64,000 nucleotides of DNA from Sphingopyxis flava (GTDB lineage Bacteria > Pseudomonadota > Alphaproteobacteria > Sphingomonadales > Sphingomonadaceae), in NCBI RefSeq assembly GCF_900168005.1, contig NZ_FUYP01000002.1, positions 124,001-188,000 on the forward strand. Reading direction: 5' to 3'. Shown here one piece after another: positions 53,571 through 62,595 of this stretch. The notes below the pieces were generated by a model that made no database searches, was not told where the DNA came from, and saw only the letters and a program-made list of their open reading frames with translations. A program made the position numbers and the translations under genes. Within the stretch, counting starts at the first letter, position 1, and every line of letters begins with the position of its first letter.

Positions 53571-54635
53571 TTACTCTGCTGCGATACCGGCCTGTTTGAA
53601 CATGTCCTCGCCGTCGCTTTCGGCCTCGAGGGCAGGAGCGCCGTCGTCGTTGGCCTTTGCTTTCTTGCGGTTGTCGAAGCTCTGCCAGACGGTGTTCCAG
53701 TCGCCGCGGGTTGCAGCTTTGGAATATTCGGTGGCGCGCGTTTCGAAGAAATTCGCATGTTCGACGCCATTGAGGAGCGGCGCGAGCCAGGGCAGGGGGT
53801 GCTCGTCGATCATGTAGATCGGCTGGAAGCCGAGCTGGCCGAGGCGCCAGTCGGCGATGTAGCGGATGTAGCGCTTGATCTCCTTAGGCGTCATGCCGGG
53901 GACGGGGCCCTGTTCGAAGGCGAGGTCGATGAACGCGTCTTCGAGCCGTACGGTCTTCTGACAGCAGTCGATGATGTCCTCGCGCACGCTCTTGGTCAGG
54001 CAGTCGCGTTCCTTGACGAAGGCGTGGAACAGCCGCGTGATGCCCTCGCAGTGCAGGCTTTCGTCGCGCACCGACCAGCTGACGATCTGGCCCATGCCCT
54101 TCATCTTGTTGAAGCGGGGGAAGTTCATCAGCATCGCGAAGCTGGCGAAGAGCTGAAGGCCCTCGGTAAAGCCGCCGAACATGGCGAGCGTGCGCGCAAT
54201 ATCCTCGTCGCTGTCGACGCCGAACGTGCCCATATAATCGTGTTTGGCTCGCATCTCGTCATATTCGAGAAACATGCCATACTCGCTTTCGGGCATGCCG
54301 ATCGTGTCGAGCAGGTGGCTGTACGCCGCGATATGAACCGTCTCCATATTGCTGAACGCGGTCAGCATCATCTTGATCTCGGTCGGCTTGAACACGCGGC
54401 CATATTTGTCGTGGTAGCAATCCTGCACCTCGACGTCTGCCTGGGTGAAGAAGCGGAAGATCTGGGTCAGGAGGTTGCGCTCATGGTCGCTGATCTTCTG
54501 CGCCCAGTCGCGGCAATCCTCGCCCAGCGGCACCTCTTCGGGCATCCAGTGGATCTGCTGCTGGCGTTTCCAGAAATCATAGGCCCAGGGATATTCGAAG
54601 GGCTTGTAGGTCTTGCGGGCTTCCAACAAAGGCAT
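53571..54635 (-). CDS. nrdB: Ribonucleotide reductase beta subunit (class I)
   Basis: The 354-aa protein has the di-iron ligands in MLTAFSNMETVHIAAYSH (E and H) and DESLHCEG (E and H), and a radical-site tyrosine region between. It makes the radical used by NrdA. It follows nrdA by 112 bp that contain two REP-like hairpins. It has no ATP-cone. The C-terminal tail, needed to bind NrdA, ends EDMFKQAGIAAE. Confidence 0.96.
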   Translation of the reverse strand: MPLLEARKTYKPFEYPWAYDFWKRQQQIHWMPEEVPLGEDCRDWAQKISDHERNLLTQIFRFFTQADVEVQDCYHDKYGRVFKPTEIKMMLTAFSNMETVHIAAYSHLLDTIGMPESEYGMFLEYDEMRAKHDYMGTFGVDSDEDIARTLAMFGGFTEGLQLFASFAMLMNFPRFNKMKGMGQIVSWSVRDESLHCEGITRLFHAFVKERDCLTKSVREDIIDCCQKTVRLEDAFIDLAFEQGPVPGMTPKEIKRYIRYIADWRLGQLGFQPIYMIDEHPLPWLAPLLNGVEHANFFETRATEYSKAATRGDWNTVWQSFDNRKKAKANDDGAPALEAESDGEDMFKQAGIAAE

Positions 54636-54665
54636 CGGTTTATCCTTGCGTCAAATCTCTATCGT

Positions 54666-54729
54666 GATGCCAGCAAAGGCCGGCATCGCTCACCTCAATG
54701 CACGCCGTCGACCCCAGCTTTCGCTGGGG
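54666..54729. repeat. REP-like double hairpin in the nrdA-nrdB gap
   Basis: GATGCC-N10-GGCATC (54666-54687) and CCCCAGC-TTTC-GCTGGGG (54712-54729) stand between nrdA and nrdB. On the transcript the second hairpin has a GAAA tetraloop. The build matches CCGGC-CTTC-GCCGG in the Rrf2 gene. Such elements may stabilise the upstream part of the message and lower nrdB relative to nrdA. Confidence 0.6.
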
Positions 54730-54747
54730 CGAGGGGCGGAGCGGACG

Positions 54748-56706
54748 TCACTGGCAAGCCAGGCACTCGTCATAGTCGGTCGTCCCGGCCGACAGTTCGA
54801 ACTTTGCGGCTTCGGGCGTGTTGTCAGCCTCGACCCCGCCTGCGAAGCCGGCGCGCTGCACCGATTTCGAGCGGAGATAGTAAAGCGATTTGATGCCAAG
54901 TTCCCAGGCGCGGTAGTGGAGCATCAAAAGGTCCCATTTCTCGACGTCGGCCGGAATGAAGAGGTTCAGCGACGCCGCCTGATCGATATAGGGGGTGCGG
55001 TCGGCCGCAAGTTCGAGCAGCCAGCGCTGGTCGATCTCGAAGCTCGTTTTGAACACATCCTTCTCGTCCTGCGTCAGGAAGTCGAGGTGCTGAACGCTGC
55101 CGCCCTTTTCGAGGATCGAGTTCCAAACCGCATCGCTGTTCTTCGCCTTGTCGACGAGCAGGCTTTCAAGGTGCGGGTTCTTGACCACGAAGCTGCCCGA
55201 CAGCGTCTTATGGGTGTAGATGTTCGCCGGGATCGGTTCGATGCAGGCGCTGGTGCCGCCGCAAATGATGCTGATCGATGCAGTTGGCGCAATCGCCATC
55301 TTGCATGAAAAACGCTCCATGACGCCCTGATCGGCAGCATCGGGGCAGGGGCCGCGTTCCTTGGCGAGCAGCATCGATGCCTGATCGACCTGGCTGCGGA
55401 TATGCTTGAAGATGCGCAGGTTCGACGACTTCGCCATTGCGCCCTCGAAGGGCAGGCCGCGCGCCTGCAGGAAGCTGTGGAAGCCCATGACGCCGAGGCC
55501 GACCGACCGTTCGCGGCTGGCCGAATATTTGGCGCGTGCCATTTCGGGCGGCGCGCGGTCGATATAGTCCTGAAGGACATTGTCGAGCATGCGCATGACG
55601 TCTTCGATGAAGCGCTTGTCGCCGTTCCATTCGTCCCAGGTTTCGAGGTTGAGGCTCGAAAGGCAGCAGACTGCGGTGCGATCATTGCCCAGATGATCAC
55701 GTCCGGTGGGCAGGGTGATTTCGCTGCACAGGTTAGACGTCGAAACCTTGAGGCCGAGTTCGCGGTGATGCTTGGGCATCATCCGATTCACCTGGTCGAT
55801 GAAAATGATATAGGGCTCGCCGGTGGCAAGGCGCGTCTCGACCAGCTTCTGGAAGAGCGAGCGCGCGTCGACAGTCCCGCGGACGCTCTGGTCCTTGGGG
55901 CTGCGAAGGTTGAACTCGGTGCCGTCGCGGACCGCCTCCATGAACTCGTCGGTGATCAGCACGCCGTGGTGCAGGTTGAGCGCCTTGCGGTTGAAGTCGC
56001 CCGAGGGCTTGCGCACTTCGAGGAACTCTTCGATCTCGGGGTGCGAAATATCAAGATAGCAGGCGGCCGATCCGCGCCGGAGCGAACCCTGGCTGATCGC
56101 GAGGGTCAGGCTGTCCATCACGCGGACGAAGGGGATGATGCCGCTGGTCTTGCCATTGAGGCCCACCGGCTCGCCGATGCCGCGGACATTGCCCCAATAG
56201 GTGCCGATGCCTCCGCCGCGCGAGGCGAGCCACACATTCTCGTTCCAGGTGCCGACAATGCCTTCGAGGCTGTCATCGACGCTATTAAGGTAGCAGCTGA
56301 TCGGAAGACCGCGACCGGTGCCGCCGTTGGAGAGCACGGGGGTCGCGGGCATGAACCACAGCCTCGAGATATAGTCGTAAAGACGCTGGGCATGATCCTG
56401 GTCGTCCGCATAGGCCGAGGCGACGCGGGCGAAGAGGTCCTGATAGGATTCTCCGGGCAGAAGATAGCGGTCCTGAAGCGTCTCCTTTCCAAAATCGGTC
56501 AGGAGCGCGTCGCGGCTCGCATCGGTGGCGACATTAAAGCGCCGGGCGTGAACCTTGGGTTCGCCTGCGTCGTTCAGCTTCGCAGGTGCCGCCGGTTCGC
56601 TCTTCGCGTCGCTGGGCGATTCGGTCGCTTGGGACGCGTCGTTCTTCGCCAGTTCCATCGTCGCCACGTCGTTCGTCTCCACCCGATCCGTTTCCCGAAA
56701 ATCCAT
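54748..56706 (-). CDS. nrdA: Ribonucleotide reductase alpha subunit (class I) without ATP-cone
   Basis: The 652-aa protein has the catalytic residues of class I NrdA: cysteines in PISCYLNSVDDS, STSNLCSEITLP (Asn, Cys, Glu) and AVCCLSSLN, and the shuttle pair in the C-terminal ECLACQ. The first 55 residues are a low-complexity Ala/Ser/Pro/Lys-rich part and no ATP-cone is found, unlike E. coli NrdA (761 aa), so dATP feedback at an overall activity site is probably missing. An alternative start is M17 (56658). Tandem NrdR boxes lie upstream. Confidence 0.95.
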   Translation of the reverse strand: MDFRETDRVETNDVATMELAKNDASQATESPSDAKSEPAAPAKLNDAGEPKVHARRFNVATDASRDALLTDFGKETLQDRYLLPGESYQDLFARVASAYADDQDHAQRLYDYISRLWFMPATPVLSNGGTGRGLPISCYLNSVDDSLEGIVGTWNENVWLASRGGGIGTYWGNVRGIGEPVGLNGKTSGIIPFVRVMDSLTLAISQGSLRRGSAACYLDISHPEIEEFLEVRKPSGDFNRKALNLHHGVLITDEFMEAVRDGTEFNLRSPKDQSVRGTVDARSLFQKLVETRLATGEPYIIFIDQVNRMMPKHHRELGLKVSTSNLCSEITLPTGRDHLGNDRTAVCCLSSLNLETWDEWNGDKRFIEDVMRMLDNVLQDYIDRAPPEMARAKYSASRERSVGLGVMGFHSFLQARGLPFEGAMAKSSNLRIFKHIRSQVDQASMLLAKERGPCPDAADQGVMERFSCKMAIAPTASISIICGGTSACIEPIPANIYTHKTLSGSFVVKNPHLESLLVDKAKNSDAVWNSILEKGGSVQHLDFLTQDEKDVFKTSFEIDQRWLLELAADRTPYIDQAASLNLFIPADVEKWDLLMLHYRAWELGIKSLYYLRSKSVQRAGFAGGVEADNTPEAAKFELSAGTTDYDECLACQ

Positions 56707-56883
56707 CGATCTCGCCCCATTATGAGCGCGCCCGAGCGCGCTTTGTTCCCGTCTTGTTCGACTCGGGGACGAAGCCCCAGCCTAGCATTTAATCGCGCCT
56801 TCGGGGGACATATTTTGGGGCGCAAAAAGGTTCTTCCCGTGCCCATATGAAAGGGGCGACGGAAATCCGCCATTTTCGGCCAA

Positions 56884-56931
56884 ATACTAATTATTGGGTG
56901 CCCCCGTCGGCTGACCCACCATCTATAGTGC
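56884..56931 (-). promoter_or_regulatory. Tandem NrdR boxes upstream of nrdA
   Basis: Two 16-bp sites, ATACTAATTATTGGGT (56884-56899) and CCACCATCTATAGTGC (56916-56931), each match the NrdR consensus acaCwAtATaTwGtgt at 12 of 16 positions. They start 32 bp apart, three helical turns, which is the standard arrangement for this repressor. They lie about 180-225 bp before the nrdA start. No nrdR gene is in the window. Confidence 0.75.
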
Positions 56932-57221
56932 CACGTCGGCCCGGCGATGCAAGACGGTAAATGACGAATGAATGACTCAGTTCGTCGACATTTTGATTCG
57001 GTTCATCGCTCGGTTTGCACGTCTCGCGCCTCTGAGCCGAGGCTTTCCGCGGGGTTGAGGTCTATCGGTGGCTAAAAGGGAAAGGGGCGAAAAAATTTCC
57101 CACGCGGTGAGCCTCTTGCCGTGATGATCGATGGGCCTTTCTGGGGCGGCCAGGTGCTTAGGAAAATAGGCCCCTCCACCGCCCACGAGTTGGCGACCGA
57201 CACACGCGGGCTCTAGCAATG
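56932..57221. other. Intergenic region upstream of nrdA
   Basis: Apart from the NrdR boxes just before it, I see no clear gene, hairpin or promoter in these 290 bp. It lies between the nrd operon and the terminator of the short peptide gene, both on the minus strand. Confidence 0.5.
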
Positions 57222-57253
57222 AAAAAGGGCCCCAGCGATGCTGGAGCCCTTTT
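57222..57253 (-). terminator. Intrinsic terminator of the 20-codon gene
   Basis: On the minus strand AAAAGGGC-T-CCAGC pairs with GCTGG-G-GCCCTTTT around ATC, followed by a T tract. It starts 20 bp after the peptide stop codon at 57273. Confidence 0.9.
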
Positions 57254-57272
57254 GAAAATCCTTGCTGGATTC

Positions 57273-57335
57273 TCAGGCCGGAGTGCCACCGCTGCCGGTG
57301 CCGCCGCCGCCGAGAAACTTCCAAAACCAACCCAT
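57273..57335 (-). CDS. Candidate 20-aa peptide gene
   Basis: A 20-codon frame encodes MGWFWKFL, a Trp/Phe-rich hydrophobic start, followed by twelve mostly Gly, Ser and Thr residues ending TPA. AGGAG stands exactly 7 nt before the ATG, and a strong terminator follows. The frame is too short for statistics, so coding status rests on the ribosome site and the terminator. The aromatic start could attach to a membrane. Alternatively the unit is a small RNA with a chance frame. It follows the EAL protein gene by 108 bp on the same strand. Confidence 0.55.
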   Translation of the reverse strand: MGWFWKFLGGGGTGSGGTPA

Positions 57336-57354
57336 TGCTAATCTCCTGATGCCC

Positions 57355-57403
57355 ACTGTCAACCAGGACAGTTAACTCGCCATATACCTTAAAAAATAAG
57401 GTA
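57355..57403. promoter_or_regulatory. Two inverted repeats before the 20-codon gene
   Basis: ACTGTC-AACCAG-GACAGT (57355-57372) and TACCTTA-AAAAA-TAAGGTA (57385-57403) lie between the EAL gene stop and the peptide start; the second is framed further out by CTCGC/GCGAG. They could be operators, a leader structure, or a terminator of the EAL gene, although no T tract follows. The AT-rich TATATG next to the second repeat is a possible -10 element. Confidence 0.45.
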
Positions 57404-57443
57404 AAGCGAGTCTTAACCTTAACAAATGCTACCAGATTGGCAG

Positions 57444-59756
57444 TCAGGCCGAGCGGCTGTGGGGCGAGGCCAGGAGTGCGGCTGCGAGTTCGGAAAAAAT
57501 CTGCGGCTTTCCAAGGTAATAACCTTGTCCAACATCGCAGCCGAGCTGTTCGAGCAGCGCCATCGTCGGAGCATCTTCAATGCCTTCGGCTACTGCCACC
57601 GCCCCGAGGCGGTGCGCGAGGTCGATCGTCGATTTAACCACTTCGAAGTTTCGCTGCGAATCGCGCATCGTCATCACGAATCGCTTGTCGATCTTGATCT
57701 CATCGGCCTCGATTTCGGTCAGATATTCAAGGTTCGACTGCCCGGTGCCGTAATCGTCGATTGACAGACGGATTCCCGTTCGGCGCAATTGCGCGAGCGT
57801 CTGGCGTGCCTGGCGGCTGTTCTCGATCTGCGCGGTTTCGGTGATTTCGATAGTCAGTGCTTCGGGGGGCAGATGATGGGCAGTCAGCATAACGCGGATC
57901 GTTCCCACGAGGTCGCTATGGTCGAGGAGCGTAGCCGAGAGATTAACCGACATGTTGACCGGTAGTCCGCGACTGCGGAGATGAGCGGACGAGCGGATCG
58001 CCTGATCCATCACGAAAAGGGTGAGACGATAGATGTCCTGGCTCTTTTCGGCCTGAACGATGAATTCATCGGGCGGGATCGGCCCGCGCGTCGGGTGCGT
58101 CCATCGTGCGAGCGCTTCGACGCCGACGAGCCGGCGGGTCGCGATCTCATATTGCGGCTGGAAGGCGACCCAGATGTCCCCGCCGGCAAGCGCGTCTTCG
58201 AGCTGCGAGTGGAAGGAAAGCTGCCAGCCAGCATCCTCTTTCTGGCGCGGCATATATTTGGTCCAGAGCGCGCGCGTGCGGATCGACTTTTCAGCCGCGA
58301 CCAGCGCGGCCGCGAGACGCTGGGCATTCGAACCTTCAAATTCGTCGTTGACGCCGAAAGCGATGGCGACGTCAATCTTGAGTTCGCCGATGGTCAACGG
58401 CGCGTTGAAGAGCGCGGCGAGCCCTGCGAGATGTCCCTCGATCTGGCTGTGCTGATAATAGGGGACGAGCCAGGCGAAGGTGCCGTCGAGATCGTGGTGA
58501 AGCTGAGTCCCGTGACACGCGAGCGTGAGGCGCCGCGCAACCTGGTCGACGAGCTGCTGGCTACCCTCGCCGGGAAGGAAAGCGACGAGGTCTTCGAAGT
58601 TGACGAGCTTGGCGGCGATGACGGTGGCGCTTCCGAAGGGCGCCTGACCGCGCAGCGCCTCGAAATTGGGGAGGCCGGAGATGGGATTTTCGCGCTGGGC
58701 GGAAAAGCGGCGGCGCCTGCGCGAAACATTGGCGCTGACTGCGGCGACGAAGAAGAGTGCTGCACCAACCGACGAGGTGACGAGCGAAGCGCTGAGTAGG
58801 ACCTTGCCAACGATCAATAGCGCGGCAACGCTCAGCGCGATCCAGGTGAAATGCCGCTCTAAGTTGGTAAGCAATGCGACGAGCATCGCCGTCACGGCGA
58901 TGAGAAAAGCCGGCGCCCAGCCTACATTCACGGGATCCCCGCGTTTCAGTGTTTCGGCAGCAATCAGATGAATATAGGGGCCGGGCACGAGGTCGTGACC
59001 GGGAAGATAATGCTGGTCAGGAAAGGTCGACGCTGTGCGACCGAAAATGACCTCCTTCCCGCCGAGTTCGCGTGCTCCGACCCGGCCTTCCATAAGGTCG
59101 ATCGCGCTATATTCAGTGATCGTCGACAAGTTGTAGGAGAAATCGAGACGGAACTCGGCTGGCCGAGCACTTCGCTTGTTGGCGAGAGCAGCGGCTACGC
59201 TCGGCAACAGCCTCCCGTCTGCTTCGTACATCAGGGGAACATTCCAGACCTGCCAGATTTGATAATTCCAGGCGATACTGGCGAGTTGTGCCCGCTGGCC
59301 GGCTATCTCGGGATCGGGAAACACCGAAAACAACTGATCGCGACCGGGAACCGACTGGGTCGCCACGGCCAGAATGATATGATCGGCCATCTTGCGCACG
59401 GCGTCGGCCAGGCGGGGGCTGCCGGGATCGCGCTCCTGTCGCTGATAATAGAAATCAACGACGAGCCGACGTGCGCCGGCTTTCCGAACCGCGTCGATGA
59501 CGCGTGCGTGTTCGGCGCGGCCAAAGCGCCCCCCCGGGACGCTGGCTAGCGTTCGGTCGTCGAGACCGATGACCACTATGTCGCCCGAAACCGGCCGCCA
59601 TGCGGTCCAGCCAATCGCGGATTCAATGATCCGGTCGACCGGTTCGGCGACGAAAGATAGCGCAGCGGCGATGCCAAGCAGCAACGATAGCGCAAAGGAG
59701 CGCCAGCTGATGATCATCTTGTTCGCGATAAACGACACGCGCGCTTCTCCGGCCAT
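57444..59756 (-). CDS. CHASE2-EAL cyclic-di-GMP phosphodiesterase with degenerate GGDEF
   Basis: The 770-aa protein has an N-terminal membrane helix, a periplasmic CHASE2 sensor (about 45-280), three membrane helices (about 285-350), a degenerate GGDEF domain (about 365-500; DLDGTF in place of GGDEF, so no cyclase activity) and an EAL domain (about 515-760). The EAL part keeps the catalytic set: GVEALARW, NMSVNLSA, ITETA, SIDDYGTG, EIKIDKRF and AEGIED. It should therefore hydrolyse cyclic di-GMP in response to an outside signal. It is followed by the 20-codon gene. Confidence 0.92.
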   Translation of the reverse strand: MAGEARVSFIANKMIISWRSFALSLLLGIAAALSFVAEPVDRIIESAIGWTAWRPVSGDIVVIGLDDRTLASVPGGRFGRAEHARVIDAVRKAGARRLVVDFYYQRQERDPGSPRLADAVRKMADHIILAVATQSVPGRDQLFSVFPDPEIAGQRAQLASIAWNYQIWQVWNVPLMYEADGRLLPSVAAALANKRSARPAEFRLDFSYNLSTITEYSAIDLMEGRVGARELGGKEVIFGRTASTFPDQHYLPGHDLVPGPYIHLIAAETLKRGDPVNVGWAPAFLIAVTAMLVALLTNLERHFTWIALSVAALLIVGKVLLSASLVTSSVGAALFFVAAVSANVSRRRRRFSAQRENPISGLPNFEALRGQAPFGSATVIAAKLVNFEDLVAFLPGEGSQQLVDQVARRLTLACHGTQLHHDLDGTFAWLVPYYQHSQIEGHLAGLAALFNAPLTIGELKIDVAIAFGVNDEFEGSNAQRLAAALVAAEKSIRTRALWTKYMPRQKEDAGWQLSFHSQLEDALAGGDIWVAFQPQYEIATRRLVGVEALARWTHPTRGPIPPDEFIVQAEKSQDIYRLTLFVMDQAIRSSAHLRSRGLPVNMSVNLSATLLDHSDLVGTIRVMLTAHHLPPEALTIEITETAQIENSRQARQTLAQLRRTGIRLSIDDYGTGQSNLEYLTEIEADEIKIDKRFVMTMRDSQRNFEVVKSTIDLAHRLGAVAVAEGIEDAPTMALLEQLGCDVGQGYYLGKPQIFSELAAALLASPHSRSA

Positions 59757-59844
59757 TGTCGGACGGACCTAGCGAGCGATGGTTATCATCGCGTTAATGA
59801 TGATCGTCGCGGGGCACCCGAAAATCCCCGCCGGCGCCCGGAAA

Positions 59845-61584
59845 TCAGGCGATCTCGGGCAGCGGGGGGAGCGCCGCGTCGCCCGCCAGCGCCGCGGGAG
59901 CGAGGCCCGTTGCCGCGGGGACGATCTGCTGGAGATAAAAGCGCGTTGAGGCAATCTTGGCTTCCAGGAAAGCCGTGTCGCCGCCTTCGCCGAGCGCCGC
60001 CCTTGCGGCACGGTGCTGAAGCGCCATCAGCCAGCCGCAGGTCGCGGTGGCTAGCATGGTGAGATAGGGATAGCTTCCTGCGAGCCGATCCGCGGTACCG
60101 GCGCTGACCATCCAGTCGGTGACCGCGCGGCAGGCGTCGGCGAGTTGCTGCAATTCGGGAAAATCCCCCGCGCCATGCGCAATGTCATCGATAAGACCGC
60201 GAATGAGGTCGCTGCCTGCCATTCCGAGCTTTCGGCCAACAAGATCGGCCGCCTGGATGCCGTTGGTGCCTTCGTAGATCGGGGCGATGCGCGCGTCGCG
60301 ATAATGCTGGGCGGCGCCGGTTTCCTCGATGAAACCCATCCCGCCATGCACTTGCACGCCGAGGCTGGCGACCTCGCAGCCGATGTCGGTTGCATGCGCC
60401 TTGACGAGCGGGATCAGCACCTCGGCGCGCATCGCGGCGGCCTCGTCGCCGAGCTTGCCAAAGTCGATCTGCGCTGCGGCATAATAGACGAGCGCGCGCG
60501 CGGCCTCCGTCTGGGCCCGCATCCGCCACAGCATGCGGCGAACGTCGGGGTGCCGGTCGATCGTCACGGGTGACCGATCGGGCGAACCGGCAAGGGCCGA
60601 CTGCACGCGTTCGGCGGCATAGCGCTGCGCCTGCTGCGTCGCGCGCTCCGCGATCTGCACGCCCTGACAACCGACCATCAGGCGCGCGTTGTTCATCATC
60701 ACGAACATTGCGCGCATGCCGCCCATTTCCTCGCCGACGATCTCGCCGAGGCAATCCTCGCCCTCACCATAGACCATCACGGCGGTCGGAGACCCGTGGA
60801 TGCCAAGCTTGTGTTCGATCGATGCGCAGTGAACACCGTTCGAAATCGTCGGATTGCCTTCGGCGTCGAGGCGGTATTTGGGGACAAGAAAAAGCGAAAT
60901 GCCGCGCGTGCCCTCGGGCGCGCCGGGCGTGCGCGCGAGGACGAGGTGCACGATATTATCGGTAAGGTCGTGCTCGCCGAAGGTGATGAAGATCTTCTGT
61001 CCCTTGATCTTGTAGAGCCCCGCGTTCGGGCCTTCGGCAACCTTTTCGGCGGTCGTGCGCAGGGCGCCGACGTCGCTGCCAGCGCTCGGCTCGGTGAGGT
61101 TCATCGTGCCATTCCACTCGCCCGAGATCAGCTTTGGAAGCCAGGTCGCCCGCTGCGCTTCGGTGCCATAGGCCATCAGTGCGTGGATCGCCCCGGGGGT
61201 GAGGATGTTGCAAAGCGTAAAGCCCATGTCGGCGCTGCCGAGCGCCTCGATCACGACGGTCGCGAGCGTGAAGGGCAGGTCCTGCCCCCCATATTCACCG
61301 GGACCGTCAATGGTGCCCCAACCCGCCTCGACAAATTGCTTGTAGGCCTCCTTGAAGCCCGGGGGCATGGTGACCCTGCCGTCCTGCCATTTGGGATTGC
61401 TGGTGTCGCCCACGCGATTGAGGGGGGCATAGACCTCGGCGGCGAAGTCGCCGATTCCGGTGACAATCGCCTCGACCATATCGGGGGTGGCCGCTGCAAA
61501 GCGTTCGTGCGCAGCCATCGCGTCGATGCGCCCAATATGGTTGAGGACGAAAAGCTGTTCGGTAGTGGGCGCCGTATAGGTCAT
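59845..61584 (-). CDS. Acyl-CoA dehydrogenase
   Basis: The 579-aa flavoprotein has the acyl-CoA dehydrogenase fold with MNLTEPSAGSDVGALRTTAE, IKGQKIFITFGEHDLTDN and the C-terminal region ending with the active-site type sequence IAPIYEGTNGIQAADLVGRK, where the catalytic glutamate follows IY. The extra C-terminal domain (about 460-579) is that of the longer class of bacterial dehydrogenases (DmdC-like). It oxidises an acyl-CoA; chain length is unknown. It is divergent from the Sua5/TsaC gene by 54 bp. Confidence 0.94.
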   Translation of the reverse strand: MTYTAPTTEQLFVLNHIGRIDAMAAHERFAAATPDMVEAIVTGIGDFAAEVYAPLNRVGDTSNPKWQDGRVTMPPGFKEAYKQFVEAGWGTIDGPGEYGGQDLPFTLATVVIEALGSADMGFTLCNILTPGAIHALMAYGTEAQRATWLPKLISGEWNGTMNLTEPSAGSDVGALRTTAEKVAEGPNAGLYKIKGQKIFITFGEHDLTDNIVHLVLARTPGAPEGTRGISLFLVPKYRLDAEGNPTISNGVHCASIEHKLGIHGSPTAVMVYGEGEDCLGEIVGEEMGGMRAMFVMMNNARLMVGCQGVQIAERATQQAQRYAAERVQSALAGSPDRSPVTIDRHPDVRRMLWRMRAQTEAARALVYYAAAQIDFGKLGDEAAAMRAEVLIPLVKAHATDIGCEVASLGVQVHGGMGFIEETGAAQHYRDARIAPIYEGTNGIQAADLVGRKLGMAGSDLIRGLIDDIAHGAGDFPELQQLADACRAVTDWMVSAGTADRLAGSYPYLTMLATATCGWLMALQHRAARAALGEGGDTAFLEAKIASTRFYLQQIVPAATGLAPAALAGDAALPPLPEIA

Positions 61585-61638
61585 GAGGGGTTCCCGCTTT
61601 TGGGGGTGATTCCGTTGCGCCCGGCGCTATAGCGCGGC

Positions 61639-62595
61639 ATGGCCGAGCGTCCAATCGAGAGTATCACAACCGAGGTAGCCCCTTTCGGGCCCGATGCGAT
61701 CGCGCGCGCCGCGCGGCTGATTGCGGAGGGGCAGCCGGTCGCGATACCGACCGAGACCGTTTACGGCCTCGCCGCGGACGCACGCAATGCCGAGGCCGTC
61801 GCGCGCATCTATGCCGCGAAGGGACGTCCCGATTTCAATCCGCTGATTGCTCATGTTACCGACCTTGCGGCAGCCGAACGGCTGGGCATGTTCGGCGCCG
61901 CGGAGCGGGCACTCGCGGAGGCCTTCTGGCCGGGGCCGCTGACGCTGGTGGTGCCGCGGTCGCCCGATTGCCCGGTGGCGCGGATCGCGACCGCTGGGCT
62001 CGACACAATCGCTCTTCGGGTGCCGGGGCACCGCGCGATGCAGGCGCTGCTCGCCGCGACCGGCGCTCCGCTCGCGGCGCCAAGCGCCAATGCGAGCGGA
62101 CGGGTGAGCCCGACGAAGGCCGGGCATGTGCTGGCGACCCTTGGGGGGCGGATCGCGCTGGTAATCGACGACGGCGCGACGACGGCCGGGGTCGAGTCGA
62201 CCATCGCGCGAGTCGTGGACGGCACGGTCGAGGTGTTGCGGCCGGGTCCCGTGACTGCGGCGATGCTCGGCGCGGCGAGCGGGCTGCCCGTGACGGGGCG
62301 CCAGGGCGCGGAAGTCGTGGCACCGGGAATGCTCGCGAGCCATTATGCGCCGGGCAAACCGGTGCGGCTGGGCGCGGTAGATTTCGCGCCGGATGAGTTC
62401 GGGATCGGTTTTGGCGCGATCACGGGCGAATATCAGTTGAGCGCCGCGGGCGATTTGACCGAGGCGGCGGCGCATCTCTTCGATGCGCTTCATGCAGGCG
62501 CTGCGAGCGCGAAACCGAAGATCGCGGTGGCGGCCATCCCGCAAGAAGGGCTCGGCGCCGCGATCAACGACCGGCTATCGCGCGCCGCGGTCTAA
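61639..62595 (+). CDS. L-threonylcarbamoyladenylate synthase (Sua5/TsaC)
   Basis: The 318-aa protein has the YrdC core (about 15-200) with PTETVYGLAADARN, the phosphate-binding K of AKGRPDFNPLIAHV and PSANASGRVSPTKAGHV, and the C-terminal Sua5 domain (about 230-318) with GMLASHYAPGKPV. It makes the intermediate for t6A37 of tRNA. The stop overlaps that of the convergent DMT gene. Confidence 0.96.
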   Translation: MAERPIESITTEVAPFGPDAIARAARLIAEGQPVAIPTETVYGLAADARNAEAVARIYAAKGRPDFNPLIAHVTDLAAAERLGMFGAAERALAEAFWPGPLTLVVPRSPDCPVARIATAGLDTIALRVPGHRAMQALLAATGAPLAAPSANASGRVSPTKAGHVLATLGGRIALVIDDGATTAGVESTIARVVDGTVEVLRPGPVTAAMLGAASGLPVTGRQGAEVVAPGMLASHYAPGKPVRLGAVDFAPDEFGIGFGAITGEYQLSAAGDLTEAAAHLFDALHAGAASAKPKIAVAAIPQEGLGAAINDRLSRAAV

